DNA from: Rhipidocladum racemiflorum
Taxonomy: Eukaryota; Streptophyta; Magnoliopsida; Poales; Poaceae
Reading direction: 5' to 3'
Length of the DNA stretch: 64,000 nt
Assembly: GCA_036346355.1 (NCBI GenBank)
Contig: CM070577.1
Location: 14,569,666 to 14,633,665, forward strand
The first letter of the stretch is position 1. Each line of letters begins with the position of its first letter. Shown here one piece after another: positions 48,229-59,097 of this stretch. Below the pieces are notes generated by a model, which saw only the letters and a program-made list of their open reading frames with translations, did no database searches and was not told where the DNA came from. The position numbers were made by a program, and so were the translations under genes.

Positions 48229-48850
48229 TCATCTGTGGTAGTCGAAGAAGCGTGTCCTCATCGAGATCCGACTCCTCCGGATCCTGGCTCGTAGCTCGAA
48301 AGTCGCCTGGGTCCGTCCGCATAAAGTCATCTCCAACTCGTCAATCCTTCGTAGAAGGTGTGCCACATACTCTTGAGCTTCCCGCCATCTGCTCTTCTCT
48401 GCCGTGATCTCCTTGCGGCCTTCGTAGCTCCTGCTTGTATTATCTAGTACATCTTCCTGGCGACGATTTAATCGTGCCAACCGTGTAATGGCATCCTCAT
48501 CCTGAATCGCCTTCGGTCAAGAAGGTTATCGCTGCGGATGGTAACGAACACCGTGCTTTCCAACTCTCCTGGCGTGGATATCGGTAATGTGCCGCATTGC
48601 TCGTCGTGATACTTCTTGGATACCCATCGCATTGTAGACCTTCTAGCAGCAAAGTGTATCGGCGATTGCCTGGGCCCTTTTTCCTAGCAGGTACCTCAAT
48701 CCTCACGTCACAAGCCTTGATCAATCCCGCTTGTCTGATCACTTCCACTTGGTATTGGGGCTTCTCAAAATCTCCGAGAGTCTGTAGCATATGCCAAGGT
48801 TCCGCGGCGTGACCAACTCCCAGATCAACGTAGTTGAACTCTTCCTCCAT
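48229..48850 (-). pseudogene. Additional ORF upstream of gag (ORF0-like), frameshifted
   Basis: Two minus-strand frames, 48850-48497 (MEEEFNYVDLGVGHAAEPWH..., with VEVIRQAGLIKACDVRIEVP and RRYTLLLEGLQCDGYPR) and 48480-48229 (RLNRRQEDVLDNTSRSYE, a charged, probably coiled-coil part with YVAHLLRRIDELEMTL), join across a single-base shift near 48500. The gene lies between the 5' LTR and gag in the same sense. RIRE3/RIRE8-type elements are known to have an extra ORF at this position. Its role is unknown and I see no catalytic motif. Confidence 0.65.
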
Positions 48851-49061
48851 CTGTCACAAGAGTGCTTTAAGAACTCGGAATTTTTAAATTGTGACAAGGT
48901 AAGGGAAAATTCCAGCAAGAGACAAGAAAAGAGAGAAGGGGATAAGTCGAGAGGTCATTTCTTATCTTGACAACTTTTTAGCTTTAGAAAATAGGTTTTA
49001 TCCTCACTACGACCATTCTAGCTAGGGTTGAGCCTACAGTCAAGTATGGCTCGATACCACC

Positions 49062-52000
49062 TCTCGGGACCCCGAATTTGCAAATCCGACCCTCAGGTAT
49101 TCAAAGACTACCCAGAACGCGCTTAGTGCACACAGTCTTAACATCGGTAAATATCACAATCATACCAATCGATATTATCAAAGTACTTTATTTAAATAAC
49201 CAAAGTGGTTACTCGACCTTATGGCCAAGTTACAAATATATGCCTTGTAAGGCGAAACTTATTAAAAGAGAAATAACAAAGAATGAAAATCAAATAAACT
49301 TCGTGGCGCCATCCAAAGATACCACAGTAACTGATCGCTCGCATCCCTAAGTAGACGGGTCCTCTTGGAACTCCTCCTCCGAACCGGGCGTGGTCTCTTC
49401 TTCAACTGGTATTGTGTTGAGGCAAGGGTGAGTACTTGGTACTCGAAGTCATGCACATGCAAGCTAATATACTATATGCATGGCTTAGTACAAAGGAATA
49501 GCTCAGGGTATATTTGCAAATGTGACTTTTGACAAGTAATATAAGTAGATTCGAAAGCAGTAGAAATAAGTAAAGCATAAATAACTTTTCAAGAAGTTTA
49601 AATAACATTTTTCCCCATCCTAAACCATGTTTCCATCGTCTTCCTTGTTAAACCAACCCAACTTTTCAAATCCAAGTTATTTTCAGAAAGTCTACCCCTT
49701 GACTGTAATTCCCGAGCATTGTCCAGTACCGTGGACTCGGCTATTCGAATAGGTTTTACACTCTGCAGAGGTTATACACTTTACCCACAAGATACAATCC
49801 ACTCACCACGTCAGCCGTGAATCGCCATACAAGAGTATGCGAATGAGCGATCATAACAAAGCCTTCTAAGCCTCAAACAACACAGTGGTCCTCTCCCAGA
49901 CGTGCTCTACACCATCCCTTCCCTTAGCCAAGGCGAAGTATGGGACCAACACACCGTTAGATGGGTACTGGCCACGCCACGATACGCTCCCCGCACAATC
50001 ACACAAAAGGTGTAATCGACACCCGAGGCTCCACAAGTGAGTCCTTAGCGACTTAGTCAACTAGGGCCGTCCCATTCCACCATGTGGTTGCACGTATGGC
50101 CCAGTTCAAAGGCTTGCAAGGTTAAGTCCTTAGAGTGACCAGGGCAAGACTACCCAAAACCAAATCATCATCCCCAATGCCACACTGCCCACCCGACATT
50201 ACTCTTGCCACATGCCCCTGGCCGAAATCAGCTTATCAAACCCCGCTTGATTACCATGCACCACGTGCCATCAACATCACATGATACTTTTCCAAAACAG
50301 GTTCAATATATCATTAAGTCAATATTAGCATTTGATTATCCAAAATCATGTCATGAGCACGAAAGCGTGTCTAAGCGATACTACAACGCTTCTAAACCCA
50401 TGTTGGCAATTTAATAATGTCCAACTAGTAAACCACAACTAGGGTGACAAAGGGTCATGGCACATACTTAAGTAATCAAGGTGTCATATATCAAATTGGT
50501 ATTTATCTAACCCCAGGTTTAAACCAAAGTATCTTTCTAATTGAACTAGCATGCAATAGTTTAAATCAAAATAGATTTGAAATGGGATCAATATGGTCAA
50601 AGCACAACTTGCCTTCAAAAAGTACTTGCTCTTGGTCTTGAGTTGGATCCTGAGTCAACACTTCTCCTCGAATCCTTCCCACTTCAACGCTCTACTCGTA
50701 AAAGCGTGCAAATAGCAAATACACAAATAAACACTATGCAAAAGATCCCAAAACTCCAAATAAAATCCATAAACAGAGAGAACATAATTTTCTGGATTTT
50801 TAGAAACTGGAATCACAAATTTGGAGTTAAACGCAAAGTTATGATTATTTAAAGTTTAAATAATCAATTAAATAATTTTACAGAGAAAAACTTTAGTCCA
50901 AAAATTAAATAAAATTCATATTTAGGTAGATCTCAATTTTATACAAATTTAGAAATTTGAATCGCTTCAAATCGGAGTTGAAACGCAAAAGTTATAAGCG
51001 TTTGAAGTTTGAATCTAAATTTGAATCAATATTTCGAATTAATAAATCATTTTCTTTTTCGGAAATTAATTATTGCGTCCAAAGATGGACACGCGTGGCA
51101 GCCTCTCGATTGGCCTGCGACGTCACCGGTCCATGGACTTGGTCCACGCCGGCTTGGGTCTACTGCGGACTCGGTCCACGACTCTACGTGTCGCCGACAT
51201 GTGGGCCCTCTCGTGACGCCATCGGCCGACGTCGGCTCACCACTGCGACAGTGGGACCCATCGTGGACGTCATGGGTGACGCCGGCGCTTGGGTTAGCCA
51301 TCGACATGCGGGCCCTCGACACGCGGGCCTCGCGCGTCGGGCCACACGCACGCGCGTGCGGATTCGCTGACCGCGGTCCATCTTCCCGACACGTGGCGCA
51401 ATCTCATCCGCTGGTTTGAAAATCAACGGCGCGGATTAGATCCAGGGTTAACACGCTGAAACTACTCGTTGCTCGTGGGCCGCTCGATCTAGATCGGACG
51501 GTCCGCATCTAATCCTATATTCGCATCAAGCTACAAAGACGTGGCAATTGTGAACCGCTGGATCTTGATCCAACGATCCGCATCTAATCGGGTTTGGGAA
51601 CACGTGAGCTCACCTCAACCGTCCGATCCGATCCGACGGTCCTCCGAGCTCGCGACGGCGATGGTTTCACTGGCCGGGCTTGACCGAGACGGGACGACGA
51701 GCCCGACGGCGTTTGGGGCGTGTTCGGCGAGATGAAGCCTCCTTCGTGCGCTCGTCGCGGACTCCGGATCCTGGGCTCCTTCTCGGCGGAAGACGACGAC
51801 GACGGCGGAAACCGGCGCAAACCGCAATGGAGGGAAGAGACAACTCCGGCGATCGATTGCGGCTCAACGGTGGCGGCTCGGCGAGATGGCTCGAGGAACG
51901 GTGCGCAAGGATGAGGGCAACCTCGGGGGACGCCTCACGCTTTAAATAGCCTCGCGTCCGTTCTAGACGGAAACCTAGTTCGCTACGGCGGCGGCGCGCG

Positions 52001-52538
52001 AAGTCCGGCTCGGACTCGGCGAAGACGACGAAATCGTGGCCGCCCACGTGGCGCGATCAACGCCACGATCGCCGGGCGCGATCGGATCCGCCTGCTACGG
52101 CCGAACCAGACGGGTTCTCGGCCGTTGGATCTTGATCCAACGGTTGGGATTGATTAGTGGTTAGGAGTGGGTTCGGTCGAGTCAACTGCTCGGTCGGACT
52201 CGAGTCCCGACTTTCGGATGAACAGATTTGACCCGAGTTGGATTTTCCAGCGATTTAATATTTAAAATAATTCCCGATAATTCATTTAATTCATTAAAAA
52301 TAGCAAAAGACTTTAAAATTCGAGTAAAAATTCGAAAATATTTTGGAACATTTTGGACTCGAATAAAATATTTCCAACAAAATTTTATTTGCAAAATTAA
52401 ATTCTTTAATTATTTCAAAATGGAATAAATTCAAATAAATTCCAAATAAATCCAAATAAATTCCAGAAAATTCCAAAAATTCACCAAAGTGCCAAATCAC
52501 ACATGAATTTAAGAAAAGCAAAATTTTGGGGTGTTACA
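49062..52538 (-). repeat. 5' LTR of the Tekay-like element
   Basis: 3477 bp. The outer end is intact, while the inner end reads TCTCGGGACCCC instead of TGTCGGG. Palindromes CTATTCGAATAG (49741-49752) and CTCTGCAGAG (49761-49770) are intact. TATA-like CTATTTAAAGCG (minus) near 51940-51951. Confidence 0.92.
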
Positions 52539-55500
52539 TATCATGACAAGGCCTTTACAATGTATACGCCTAATCCGACCCACCCGCTGAGGTTTCACCG
52601 CTGTTAGGGTTCTATCCACCCAGTATAGAAGCCCCCTCTTGCGCCGTGTGAGAAAAACAGTCTTGCTTCTATCCGGCACTCACATTCCACAAATTGGTGA
52701 GTCTAAGTTAGGTTTCTACAAATTATTTAGCCAGGTCGTACCATGTTAGACATGTGGTAGTACGGTTATGCTTAGAATGGACAGTCATAAGCATCGGTCC
52801 TTAATTGACTTGGGGCGGTACTTGCACAATGGAAACTAGTGCTCAATCCGCACCCACCCGACATTCCAATCCGCCCAAGTCCAAATCCTTTTTCCTTTTC
52901 CTTTTTATTTTGGAAAAACAGTACCAAATACTTTGTAATAATTTTAAAATCACAATTTAAATCACAACTTTTGTATAATCCCACCCATGGGTCATTTTGA
53001 TCAATTCGGGTACTAAGCATATCTACAGTTCTAACCAACAAAAGTCACAATATAAGACATACATGACATAGCAAAGGGTCCTAGGGTTACAATTAAGCAT
53101 GGGTATCAATAACAAGGAGGTAATCGCAATTGGGATTAACTAATCATTTATATTTCACATACGATGATAAAAATAGCGATGCATGTTTATAAAGCATTGT
53201 AAACACATTTGCAAACATGGGATCAAAATGCATCAAGGGACTTGCCTTCAGTCGCAGCGAGGAGGTCGTACTCTTAAAGTCCGGCGGCGGGGTCGGCGGA
53301 CTCGGCGGGATCATCGGCTACGCGCAAAACGGTACAAAAATAAATAACAATAAAAAATCCAAAAATTATAAAACTTATACTGGGAGGTAGATCTTGAATT
53401 TAGATGAATTTAGGAATTTGAACGGAGTCAATCGGAGTTCGGACGGAAAAGTTATGAGCCTCCGAAATCTGAAAATCAAGGAAAATGAAAAATCGGGAAT
53501 ATTCCCGGAATCATTCCTTTTTCCTATTTTTCTGATTTTATTTTGTCTTTAACATGTGGGGTCCCCATGTCATACTCATGGACCTTCTTCCCCAATGAGC
53601 AAGAAATAGAGGAGGCAATTCCTCATGGGCGCCGGCGAAGGGGCTACCGGCCGGCACGAAGCGGCTTCAAGACGGCGGCGGCAAGCTGGGAACCGCGGCG
53701 GCGGCGCTGGGGTATTATGGTGGCGGCGCGACGAGGGGTCGCGGGGGCGCGCGGCGGGACCGACCGGGGTGCCGGCGAGCAGCGGGCGGGGCCGAGGAAG
53801 ACGCCGGCGACGGCGACGGGCCAAAGCGGCGGACGCGGTGCACACGCCCACAGGAGACCCGGCGGGCGCGCACCAGCGAGGCGGCGGCGGCAGGCAGCGG
53901 CGGCGGGCAGTTGGCGCGGTGGCCGGCGGCCGACAGCATGCGCGGGCACGGGGCAAGGAACAGAGGTGCCCCACGAGTCCGAAAAAATGGAAATTTGCAA
54001 GAAATTTTGTAGTAAATTTAACAATGGATGATGGCAATAGCTAGAGCACATCTAGAGGATCCTAGGATTGCAAGGAATTGAGGAAAAACTCACTGGAAAA
54101 GATGAATTTGGCGACGAACGGAGGTTCAGCCGAAGCGACTAAACTCCAAAATTCGTCGCCCAAACTTGATGGAACCTAAAGTTGGTTGATGGGTTAGAAT
54201 CTAAACATCCATACGAACACAAGGGAACGAACGGAATTGAATTTGACCCACCGAAGAAGAAGATATGACGATGAACACGAAAAATGGCACTCTTCGTCGG
54301 TTTTCTCGATTTTGCGGACGAACGGCGAGGAGAGGCTAAAGGATAGTTCTACCGTCGGGAAGAGGACTCCAACACGGAGATTTGAGAGGTGGTGCTGCAC
54401 CGTTTGGAGTTAAAACGGCCAAGTTATGAGCAATTAAACAGATTTTTGTTTTTGGTAGATTGAATCGTCTCTGGCGCGAATTAGGGTTGAAGATCATGGG
54501 GGATGGAAAGGTTTCGTCGATATGAATCCAACGGATCCGGCCGTTCGCGATTTGGAGCATTGATGGAGGAGTTATGAGTGATTGAATGGATGAACCAAGT
54601 ATGGAAAGCTCCATGGAGCTTCACTGGAATTGTGCTCCCGTAGGTTGAAGATGATGAACAGTGGTGCCACGTGGCACCCTCCGGTTGGCCGAGAGTTATG
54701 CAAATGCAATGCCCTAGAGAAAAATTAGTAAAAATGGTCTAAAAATTACGAAAACATTCCTAGAACCATTAGGGAATATTTGGAACCCAATAAAATTGGT
54801 TTCGTCAAATTTGGATGAAATTTGGAGGTTAGAATATTCTGGGGCGAATAGCGGCCATTAAACAAAAGCCATGCGAGATAAAGTGCCAGAGAGCCTCCAA
54901 AAATCTTGGGAAAATTTTCAAAATATTTTTAGAATACTTGGAGCCTACTGCAATAGGTTTTGGGATTTGTGGAGCATTTTCGAACTCGGGTGGAATTTCG
55001 AGTACTAACGGGAATTTGGAAATTTGATTTTTCGAACGGAGGGGAATTGAATTCCGATTTTGGAAGGGAAAGGATGCCAGGTTAAATTAAACACCAAGGA
55101 AAATGCAAATTTTGAATTTACTTAATTTAAATTAGACTTTTTCAGAAAGCCAAAATTGAGGATGTTACACGATGCACTCATAATTGGCACTGGAAGAGCC
55201 AATATAGTTCTCCCTGTGTGCACTCGTATCATAATTGAGAATGCCCTATTATACCTTAGCCCAGTCGTACGCTGTTAAGTTTTAAAGACATTCATATTAA
55301 TGGTTTCCATATAAGACTGATAGTGAGAATGGTACCGAATACTTTCTCATAACTAAGTTAAATGGATGCAATAAACGTGTGGTTGAAAAACTCCCTTCCT
55401 TCTCCGGGTTATATTATATATATAGAAAACCTAAAGTTTATGTTGCTATGAAAACCATCCTTAAAGACCTAGAAATTTTTAAGATTTGGCATGATAGACT

Positions 55501-58500
55501 GGTTCATCATGGGTTGAATATGATGAGAAGAATAATTAATAATTTGTAGCCCATAGCATAAAAATTACAAACTTTCCTAAATCTGAAGATTTTGTATCTC
55601 CTGCTTGTGCTAAAGGAAAGCTTTATAGTTAGACCCCTCTTACCTAAAGGTTAGGGAGGAATCCTTGAATTTTCTGGAGAGAATTCATGGTGATATCTAT
55701 AAACCTATCCAGTCTCTGTTGGGCCCCTTCAAATATTTCATGGTACTAATAGATACTTTTATTAGATGGTCCCACGTATATCTCTTGTCTGCTAGAAACC
55801 ATACTTTTGCTAATTTAATTGCCCAAATTATTAAGTTAAGAGTATTCTTTCCAAAATAAAGGATTAAGTCTATTCGAATGGACAATGCTGGTGAGTTTAC
55901 CTCAAAAATATTTAATGATTATTGTATGGCTCTAGGCATTAATATAGAGCATTATATACCTCATGTCCACACTCAAAATGGCCTTGCAGAGTTACTAACT
56001 AAAATAATAAAACTGATTGCTGGCCACTTTTGCAGAATTGTAGGGTTCCCATCAGCTATTGAGGCCATGCAATGATGCACGCTGCGGCGTTAATTCAACT
56101 AAGACCAACTGTATATCATAAAATTTCCTCTTTGCAGATAATGCATGGGAAAGAACCAATTATTTTTCATCTGTGACAATTTGGTTGTGTTGTATATGTA
56201 CCAATCTCTCCACCACAGTATACCACCATAGGCTCTCACCGGAAGTTAGAGATCTATGTAGGTTATGAAGCTCCGTCAATAATTAAATACCTTGAGCCTA
56301 TGATAAGGGATTTGTACACGGCTAGATACGCTAATTGTATTTTTTATGAAGATAATTTTTTTGGCATTAGGGGAAGATAAGTACCACATTAAAGAATGCT
56401 AGAAAATTGGTTGGAATGTCACTGGCATTCAGTCCGTAGATCTACGCGCTAAAGAAATCGAACTTGAAGTTTAGATGATATTAAATCTGTAACAAATAGT
56501 TAATAATCTACCAGATGTCTTCACTGATCATAAGAGAGTGACAAAATCTCATATATTTGCAGTAAATGCATCTGAAAGAGTAGAAATACCCCGGAAGGAT
56601 ATCAAACCCACTCTTGCCCCTCATGATAAAAAGAGGGGGAGGCGTCCAGGTGCACAGAATTTAATTTCTCGAAGACGTCTGCAGAAATAGAGAACCGATC
56701 AAATGAGATCACTATCTATGACAGTGGAAGAAGTTCAACATGATATTGAGAAAATACCTGAAGTAAGCCATCCTGGAGATGGTAATGTCCATGAAGCGAC
56801 CCATCCTGAAGATTATAATCCCAGTGCAAATTTGCGTGCACAATCCAATGCTGGGAAATCGAAACACCCAGACTCCATCATTAAGGAAAATCACGAGGAG
56901 CTGGAAGAAATAAATGAAGAAATATCTATCAATTATGTGGATTCAAGATAATTCTATAAGAGAATGACTACAATTATCAATATTTATTTTGCCACTAAAA
57001 TTGCTAAAACTATTTAACTGGATCCAGAACCAAAGTCCATGGCAGAGTACCAAAGGTGTTTAGATTGGGTCGAATGAAAAGAAGCTGTTGAGGCAGAATT
57101 GCGCTCGCTTAATAAGAGAAAAGTTTTTGGTGCTATTGACCGAACACCTCTTAAAGTATTCCATGTATAATCAAAATGGGTTTTCATCCAGAAGAGAAAT
57201 GAAAACAACCAAGTGGTGAGATATAGAGTGAGCCTTGTAGCACAAGGGTTCACACAGAGACCCGACATTGATTATGAGGAGATATATTCTCCTGTAATGA
57301 ATGTAATAACGTTTCGATATTTAATATCAATGCAGCAAGGTTAAAGTTAACAATACAGTTGATGGATGTGGTGAATACATATTTATATGGGTCACTAGAT
57401 ACGGACATTTATATGAGTCTCTGAATGAGTAAAAGTTCTGAATCCTAATAATTAATTGCAACATTTATAACAACTGCAGAGATCGTAATAAGGATTAAAA
57501 TAGTCGGGGAAAATGTGGTATAACCGACTTAGTGAATTCCTCCTGAAGAAGAGATATTCAAATAATAATAATTGTCCCTATGTGTTCCTAAAGAAATTTC
57601 AGAATGAATTATATATTATCTTAGTATATGTCGATGATCTGAATATCATCGGATCCACATAGGAGGTAAAGGAAGCGAGTGCTTACCTTATGACGGAGTT
57701 CGAGATGAAGGATTTGGGTAAAAACAAATTTTGCTTAAGCCTGCAGCTCGAACATTTGTCAGAAGAAATTTTCGTACACTAGTCTGCCTATACCAAAAAG
57801 ATATTGGAGATATTTAATATAGATAAATCTCATCCTTTAAAAAAAAAACCATAATTGTGAGATACCCAGAAGTTGATAAAGACCCATTTAGACTAAGGAT
57901 GGAAAATGAGAAAGTCTTAGAACCTGAAATCCCATATTTAAGTGCTATTGGAGCACTTGTGTATCTTACAAATTGCCATGGCATGATATTGCATTCGCGG
58001 TAAATTTGCTAGTAAGACACAGTGCGGCCCCAACCAGAAGACATTGGGCCGGTGTTAAGGCTTTACTCAGATAACTCTAAGGTACTCAAGATCTTGGTTT
58101 ATTTTACTAGAAGAACCAAGAATTAGCCATGGTATGATATACGAATGCTGGCTATATGTGTTATCCCCACAGTGCCAAATCTCAGACTAGTTTCATGTTT
58201 CTCTGCGGTGGTTCAGCCATTTTTTGGCAGTCTAAGCAGACCTTGGTAGCTGCTTCTACCAACCACTCAGAGATTATAGCTTTGTATAAAGCCTTACGTG
58301 AGTGTGTTTGGTTGAAACTTGTAATTAACAATATCTAGAAATCATGTGATCTTGATATTGTCGATACCCCCACTATTATCTATGAAGATAATGCTGCTTG
58401 TGTTGCACAAATACCAATGGGTTATGTAAAGAGCATATCACGAAGCATATTGCCCCTAAATAATTCTACCCTCACGAACTCCAGAAGAATGGTGAGGTAA

Positions 58501-58889
58501 AAATAATACAAACTATGTCATGTGAAAATCTAACAGATTTATTTACAAAATCTTTGTCAAAATTTACATTCCAAATGTGCATTAATGGTGTTGGAATGAG
58601 ACGATTTAGAGATTGCACTCAAAGTGCACGGGGAGTAAATCCCTGAACCATGACCCCTTCTGCATAATCCTGAAGATCATATTTTATATCATGAAGATTA
58701 TAAATTGTACTCTTTTTTCTTAATGAGTTTTCCTAAAGTTTCTCACATAAATATTTTTAATAAGGTATCTAGTGTAACACGGAGTACGAGTGCAATGTAC
58801 TATTTTCTCCATCTTTTTTCTCCATTGAGATTTTTGGAGGAGCTTTTAATTAGACATGTGCATTATGCGGTATTCGCTTTAGGGGGTAT

Positions 58890-59097
58890 TGTGATATAGA
58901 TAGAATCTTGGAAGGACTCTATCTATTAGTGTGCGAATTCGAATTTATATCTAGGAGTTTTAACTATATATATTGGGCATTACCTTGTACAGAAAAATCA
59001 ATATAATAGAAAGATGGAGCTTTGCCCGTATGTGCTCGCTGTATTACTCGTGTATTTACTGTTTATTGATACGGGTAAACGACTATGTTTTACAACA
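58890..59097 (+). repeat. 3' LTR of the old copia element
   Basis: Starts TGTGATATAGATAG and ends TTTTACAACA, preceded by the purine tract AGGGGGTAT. Same family as the LTR at 62687-62923. Confidence 0.87.

Larger units (their letters stand above)
39968..52538 (-). mobile_element. Complete Tekay/RIRE3-like chromovirus (12571 bp)
   Basis: Two long LTRs (39968-43474 and 49062-52538) flank a coding region on the minus strand, with the target duplication TATCA (39963-39967 and 52539-52543). A purine tract (minus TTAAGGGGGGAGGTT, 43475-43490) abuts the 3' LTR, and TGGTATCGAGCC (minus, about 49049-49060) serves as primer-binding site by the 5' LTR. Giant LTRs, an additional ORF ahead of gag and a chromodomain-like C-terminus fit the Tekay (RIRE3/RIRE8) lineage. 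It is the most recent insertion of the nest. The LTRs agree closely except for many 1-4 bp indels. Confidence 0.95.
39072..55169 (-). mobile_element. Solo LTR (about 3.5 kb of its own) interrupted by a full retrotransposon
   Basis: Starts TGTGAGACCCCAG and ends TTGAGGATGTTACA, with the duplication CGATG (39067-39071 and 55170-55174) inside the copia protease frame. Its own DNA is 39072-39967 plus 52544-55169. Minus-strand reading gives TGTAACATCCTC...GGGTCTCACA, structurally like the other long gypsy LTRs. It contains the palindromes CTATTCGAATAG (39853-39864) and CTCTGCAGAG (39871-39880) and a GC-rich stretch near 53620-53960. Confidence 0.92.
38960..58640 (+). pseudogene. Copia pol remnants, split by nested elements; gag missing
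   Basis: Pieces in order: protease-like YLVDNCTTNTILRETKYFETL to ARSD (38967-39071), continuing after the nest as ALIIGTGRANIVLP (55172 on); a GAG-pre-integrase-like stretch near 55480-55540 (IWHDRLVHHG); integrase with VLIDTFIRWSHVYLL, RMDNAGEFTSKIFNDY and HTQNGLAELL (55665-56075); RT with SLVAQGFTQRPDIDYEEIYSPV (57230-57290) and YVDDLNIIG (57630-57656); RNase H with QTLVAASTNHSEIIALYKALRECVWLKL (58240-58320). Multiple stops and frameshifts are present. Only about 360 bp separate the duplicated leader from the protease, so a normal gag is absent. Confidence 0.85.
37914..59097 (+). mobile_element. Old copia element, host of the three-level nest
   Basis: LTR1 37914-38112 and LTR2 58890-59097 share TGATA(C/T)AGATAG, TTGTACA(G)AAAAATCAAT and ACTATGTTTTACAACA. 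The flanks CGCGC and CGTGC differ by one C/T. After LTR1 comes TTATCAGCAC, a primer-binding-site-like word, and before LTR2 a purine tract, AGGGGGTAT. Without nested DNA it is about 5.1 kb. Its coding remnants are on the plus strand. The 39072-55169 insertion splits its protease region. Confidence 0.9.

Noticed and set aside
53543..54051. ORFs of 135-162 codons on both strands
   Set aside because: Also in the GC-rich portion of a solo LTR (39072-55169); no domain and all frames open alike.
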